The notes beneath the pieces were generated by a model. It was not told the origin of the DNA. It did not search any database and saw only the letters and a list, made by a program, of their open reading frames with translations. Shown here one piece after another: positions 6,669 through 10,003 of a DNA stretch of 10,003 nt (position 1 is its first letter; every line of letters begins with the position of its first letter). The DNA is taken from assembly GCA_945865745.1 (NCBI GenBank), contig CAMBFP010000034.1, forward strand, positions 1-10,003, in the 5' to 3' direction. The position numbers and the translations under genes were made by a program. The stretch comes from Rhizobium sp. Q54 (GTDB lineage: Bacteria > Pseudomonadota > Alphaproteobacteria > Rickettsiales > UBA1997).

Positions 6669-7046
6669 CTAACGAGCAGCTGATTGTGAAGGGCGAGAAG
6701 GACGAGGAGATCTATTTCTTCCGTCTCTGTACGAGTTGTGTGATTTATGTTTGAATGATCTTTTGGTATAGATAACGGCAAAAATAATTAATCCAGCGTT
6801 AAGGGCGAAAATCCAGATTGCTAATTTTTCAGAGCCTGATTTTGCTAAGTCGTAAACGAGGTAAAGCAAAGCTAGGTTATAGATTAGGCCGAAGATTTGT
6901 CCGATTAATTTTGATGAATTTTTTCTTGGTGTAAACGAGCTGCGAGAATCTGAATTATAGTGACGCGTGTCATTTCGTGGACGTTCTGATGAGTATTCTC
7001 TAGGAGAGTTTTCTTGGTGACTGCGACGATGTTCTTGGTCTTTCAT
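6669..7046 (-). CDS. Small two-helix membrane protein with charged disordered ends
   Basis: I do not recognise the family. From the ATG at 7046 the product is 125 residues. It has a hydrophilic N-terminal segment (1-45) rich in Arg, Ser, Asn and His, two hydrophobic helices at about 47-67 and 75-93 joined by a short loop, and a strongly basic C-terminal tail (95-125). The positive charge at both ends predicts a hairpin in the inner membrane with both tails in the cytoplasm. An alternative TTG start at 7112 would add 22 residues (MALNHHPNK...), but ATG is preferred. The tails share the short motifs SERPR and SRPSQS with the tail of the neighbouring helicase. It lies between purE and the helicase gene on the same strand. 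The real-gene call rests on the clear two-helix pattern. Confidence 0.65.
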   Translation of the reverse strand: MKDQEHRRSHQENSPREYSSERPRNDTRHYNSDSRSSFTPRKNSSKLIGQIFGLIYNLALLYLVYDLAKSGSEKLAIWIFALNAGLIIFAVIYTKRSFKHKSHNSYRDGRNRSPRPSRPSQSAAR

Positions 7047-7239
7047 TGTTGTTTGTAAATTTTTTAGGGAACGGTCTGTTTGGTTTTTGTTGGGATGATG
7101 ATTTAGAGCCAATCAAGCCAAGGGTTTGAACCGAAATAAATCCGATGATAAATTGGCGTAATTCGAATGATTTAAACATTGGATTTAATCGAAATTATTA
7201 AGGGCAGGGCGTTGTAGTAAGAAAAATCTTAAAGGCAAA

Positions 7240-7716
7240 TTAAGGTTTGATTTGGATCGATGAGGTTTGATCGCAGCGAAATTTTTCTAGCTTTTTTGCA
7301 AGCTTTTCGTCGGATAACGCGAGAATGGCGATTGCTAAAAGTGCGGCATTTTTAGCGCCAGCTTCACCGATTGCTAAACATCCAACAGGAATTCCGGCTG
7401 GCATTTGAACGATTGAAAGAAGTGAATCTAAACCTTTAAGCGCCCGGCTTTCAACCGGAACGCCGAGAACGGGAAGTTCGGTCATTGAGGCAACCATTCC
7501 CGGAAGGTGTGCTGCTCCACCGGCGCCGGCGATGATTATTTTGATTCCTCTTTTTTTCGCTGATTCACAAAAATCGTAAAGTCTTTTTGGGGTGCGATGT
7601 GCTGAAATAACTTTGGTTTCGTGAGAAATTTTGAATTCGTTAAGAATTAAGCAGGTATGTTCCATAGTCGCAAAATCTGATTTGCTGCCCATGATGATTG
7701 ATATTAATGTATTCAT
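7240..7716 (-). CDS. purE: N5-carboxyaminoimidazole ribonucleotide mutase
   Basis: PurE converts N5-CAIR to CAIR in de novo purine synthesis, acting in the cytosol as a homo-octamer in the class I family. The 158-residue product is of normal length. It shows the substrate-phosphate and catalytic motif MGSKSD (9-14), SAHRTP (38-43) with the expected catalytic H40, GAGGAAHLPGM (64-74), VLGVPVES (83-90) and SIVQMPAGIPVG (101-112), all typical of the bacterial class I mutase. The start is set at ATG 7716 because MNTLISIIMGSKSD matches the family. An upstream in-frame extension to 7788 would overlap the preceding gene and adds nothing conserved. Class I PurE normally works after the N5-CAIR synthetase PurK, often encoded next to it; no purK is adjacent here. 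The start lies 19 nt after the stop of the large Cys-rich gene, with no Shine-Dalgarno sequence. Confidence 0.97.
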   Translation of the reverse strand: MNTLISIIMGSKSDFATMEHTCLILNEFKISHETKVISAHRTPKRLYDFCESAKKRGIKIIIAGAGGAAHLPGMVASMTELPVLGVPVESRALKGLDSLLSIVQMPAGIPVGCLAIGEAGAKNAALLAIAILALSDEKLAKKLEKFRCDQTSSIQIKP

Positions 7717-7735
7717 ATTTTTGAAGTTGAAAAGA

Positions 7736-10003
7736 TTAACAGTTGCCGGAACAGGAGGTATTTGTAAAATTTGATACTCCGTCAACACATGTTACAGTAC
7801 AAGATGCGCTTGAGCTGTAGTTACAACTACCCAGAGGACCATTTGCCCGACAACTAGAACTATCAGCGCAGTAAGATGTCTGTCCACTTGTCATTGTTCC
7901 AGCGCAACTGGCTAAACATCTTACAGTGGTAGTACAGTGATATCTGTCGGCAGCTTTTCTGCATTCATTGTAATTGCTCCAATATGTAGTTAAATTGTTA
8001 GTGTTAGCATCGCCGGAGCAGCTTCTGCAAGCTTCACAATCATTAGAAACAGGGCTACTCCAAGAGGCAGTTCCGTTTCCATTATCATTGCACACTACAT
8101 AAGGTCGTAAAGTGCTTCGATCGCTAGGTAATCTACCGCAGTTAGCAAAGGGGGTTTGTGAACCTCCAATTATGTCGCTACCGTAACCGCTTCTGCAGCT
8201 CAAATCTAATCTTGTACCAGCTGAGTAATAATAATCTGCGCCACTACTTGATTGATCAACTGAGCCGCTGCCATAATTATTTCCGTATTTACTTGGACAT
8301 CTCGGTGTACATTTAGCAGAGTTACCAGTATTAAAATAGGTTTTATCAATTCTTTCATTGCCGTCGTCGTAATATTTGCAAGTAGCTGCTGAAGCGGTGG
8401 TGCTTCCACTTGTATCGGAGAAAGTTCCGCTGCTGCAGGTTCCGGTTCCCGTTTGTGATTCAACCGCAATTCTTACGACATTATATTTTGCATAAGCCTC
8501 TTTATCAGAATTATTCTTACCGATTTTAATAGCGCCGTTATTGCTAGCGCAATATGCGATGGGATCTTCCCATTTGTAAGTAGTTGCATTGCACTTCCTG
8601 GATAAAGAATAATAGCCATTTGTTCTTCCGTAGAAATAATGTGAACCATTCTGTGAAGTGATGTCGCTTGGTGAATTAATATAAGCCGTTTGGCCGAAGG
8701 TGGTGGTTGGCCAATCGATCGTAACTATGCCACCAACACTACTAGACACATTGCTGCTGGCGTTATGTTGAGTTTTTCCCGCGTTAATTCTTGGATCGAT
8801 ATCAGCGCCCGGACAGCTATTTACACATGTTGACGAAGTGTTTGTCCAAACATTGGCCTGGCCACCAACTACAACAGTAGATTTGCAAGTGCGCACAGGA
8901 TTTTCTGCGGCTCTGGTGTCCTTATTTACGTTTCTTGGGATTGTTGTAGTGTAGTTATAGTCAGAAGGTTTAGTGCCATCGATTAGAGTATAAGTAACGC
9001 CATATTTATCACGTAGAGCTGGATAGGGATAAGGAACATAGCCCGAAACGCATCCGTTAAAACCTGTATCTTTGCAACTTCCACCAGTTCCGATAAAGCG
9101 CGGATTAGAAGAAGAGGGACAGCCGTTAATGTTAGTAGATAACTCACCAGAGAGAGGAATGTTAGTCGCCTTGTGCCAATAAGCGTATCCATTGTTGGTT
9201 GTGGAGGCGATGCCTGAATCTGTGATCGCAGCACATTCAGTAATGCATGCATTTTGTACTGGTCCCCAGTTACCTAAATAATCGCAAACTCTAGTTGGAG
9301 CTGCGCCACCAGAAATTTGGAAGAAGCCAAGATTATTATTACAAGTTCCTGTTGATGTTGCCGATGATTTTACTATCGAACCGTCTACTAAAATTGAGCT
9401 GCGCGCAGCATTGACAGATGGGTATGAGGCACCGCCAGAATTTGACCATAATGCCCAGTTTGTGGAATCTGTCGAGCTAGAAGGAATATTTGTAATTGTT
9501 CCAGTAGAGCTTTGATTAATTGCCGCACAGGAAATTCTTTGGCAGTTCTTTTTAGTTGTTTGCCATATGCCAAGTTGATTACATTGTCTTTTTGGCAAAG
9601 TAGCTACGCTGTAGCCGGTAATTCGAGAATAAAGGGCGGCTTTATTAACATTAGTTTCTCCGTTAGACATGGAGGCGACAGCTCCATCAGTTTTAAATCC
9701 AGTGATGCAACCCGATGATGTGGCTTCGACAGGAAAATCGGCAGATTCAATCGCAGCCCAATTAGCAAAACCATTGCTTAAGCCTTTATTCTCGCCGGTT
9801 TCTAAAATGCCGTAGCCACCTTGGTAATTTCCGCTCGTATCCATACCGGCAGTAAAAATTGCTGGACATGAGTAGCGAACACAGGAGTTGGTAACAGTTC
9901 CCCATGCCGCCACTCCTCCGTTATTGATGCAGCTCGCTGTTGGGGGAAGTTCATTACCACTGCTGCTTGTTGTCTTCTTCCAAAATCCGATACAGGTTCC
10001 TCG
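7736..10003 (-). CDS. Large Cys-rich modular protein, probably secreted or surface (5'-truncated by window edge)
   Basis: The frame is open from the right window edge (10003) to TAA at 7738-7736, giving 755 visible residues. The GTG at 9913 is merely internal, because homologous module sequence continues upstream of it. Composition is rich in Ser, Thr, Gly, Asn, Tyr and Cys. A loose module of ~100-140 residues recurs. It has the pattern G-[TC]-C..GF....P.R.C...G.W....N.C....C-x-A-I. Module boundaries C[PA]AI fall at C46, C159 and C257, and a CPGADI relative at C397. A late segment (GTRLDLSCRSGY...C.NGNGTASWSSP) resembles sushi/CCP modules. The last ~100 residues hold 14 cysteines. No transmembrane helix or sorting signal is visible at the C-terminus; the N-terminus and any signal peptide lie outside the window. 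Disulfide-rich modules suggest an extracytoplasmic location, perhaps in adhesion. No firm family is recognised. Confidence 0.8.
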   Translation of the reverse strand, partial: RGTCIGFWKKTTSSSGNELPPTASCINNGGVAAWGTVTNSCVRYSCPAIFTAGMDTSGNYQGGYGILETGENKGLSNGFANWAAIESADFPVEATSSGCITGFKTDGAVASMSNGETNVNKAALYSRITGYSVATLPKRQCNQLGIWQTTKKNCQRISCAAINQSSTGTITNIPSSSTDSTNWALWSNSGGASYPSVNAARSSILVDGSIVKSSATSTGTCNNNLGFFQISGGAAPTRVCDYLGNWGPVQNACITECAAITDSGIASTTNNGYAYWHKATNIPLSGELSTNINGCPSSSNPRFIGTGGSCKDTGFNGCVSGYVPYPYPALRDKYGVTYTLIDGTKPSDYNYTTTIPRNVNKDTRAAENPVRTCKSTVVVGGQANVWTNTSSTCVNSCPGADIDPRINAGKTQHNASSNVSSSVGGIVTIDWPTTTFGQTAYINSPSDITSQNGSHYFYGRTNGYYSLSRKCNATTYKWEDPIAYCASNNGAIKIGKNNSDKEAYAKYNVVRIAVESQTGTGTCSSGTFSDTSGSTTASAATCKYYDDGNERIDKTYFNTGNSAKCTPRCPSKYGNNYGSGSVDQSSSGADYYYSAGTRLDLSCRSGYGSDIIGGSQTPFANCGRLPSDRSTLRPYVVCNDNGNGTASWSSPVSNDCEACRSCSGDANTNNLTTYWSNYNECRKAADRYHCTTTVRCLASCAGTMTSGQTSYCADSSSCRANGPLGSCNYSSSASCTVTCVDGVSNFTNTSCSGNC

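Noticed and set aside
7222..7244. Intrinsic terminator at the purE stop (CTTAA/TTAAG stem followed by A and five T on the minus strand)
   Set aside because: The stem is five A/T-rich pairs and overlaps the stop codon, too weak to call.
7717..7788. 24-codon N-terminal extension of purE
   Set aside because: It overlaps the end of the upstream Cys-rich gene and has no family match, while ATG 7716 gives the standard PurE N-terminus.
7736..9913. GTG at 9913 as the true start of the Cys-rich gene
   Set aside because: The frame stays open to the window edge, and the 30 residues upstream (GTCIGFWKK, ...ASCINNGG) complete the same module pattern seen later in the protein.

Overview
This is an AT-leaning chromosomal window, most likely from an alphaproteobacterium, possibly a Rickettsiales- or Holosporales-like or uncultured reduced lineage. 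The evidence is the coaX-rnj gene pair, which is a typical alphaproteobacterial neighbourhood, and the strongly alphaproteobacterial look of RNase J. The interiors of the genes look healthy, but the spaces between them are full of palindromic repeat elements. No recognised gene has an obvious Shine-Dalgarno sequence.

Left half, plus strand (1-4302): the C-terminal end of type III pantothenate kinase (coaX), then a complete RNase J, then an alanyl-tRNA synthetase (alaS) reading frame that lacks its whole N-terminal aminoacylation domain, then a doubtful small hypothetical ORF. A 34-nt palindrome spans the coaX/rnj junction. Copies of an ~87-bp palindromic element lie on both sides of the alaS fragment, in opposite orientations. 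A third copy and a short tandem repeat lie in the convergent gap at 4303-4696.

Right half, minus strand (4697-10003), in the direction of transcription: a very large Cys-rich, module-repeat, probably secreted or surface protein that runs off the right edge. It is followed after 19 nt by purE (purine biosynthesis), a small two-helix membrane protein with charged, disordered ends, and an RhlE-type DEAD-box RNA helicase with a ~230-residue disordered Arg/Ser/Gly tail. A second type of palindrome sits between the last two genes.

Functional links: RNase J and the DEAD-box helicase are both RNA-decay enzymes and might cooperate, but they are on opposite strands and nothing here shows a shared operon. 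The most notable item is the alaS half-gene. It begins a few codons after a repeat element, keeps its tRNA-recognition, editing and C-terminal domains with their key residues, and has no interior damage. This suggests either a genuinely split AlaRS whose catalytic half is encoded elsewhere, or a free-standing editing factor. An assembly misjoin at the repeat must be excluded first.
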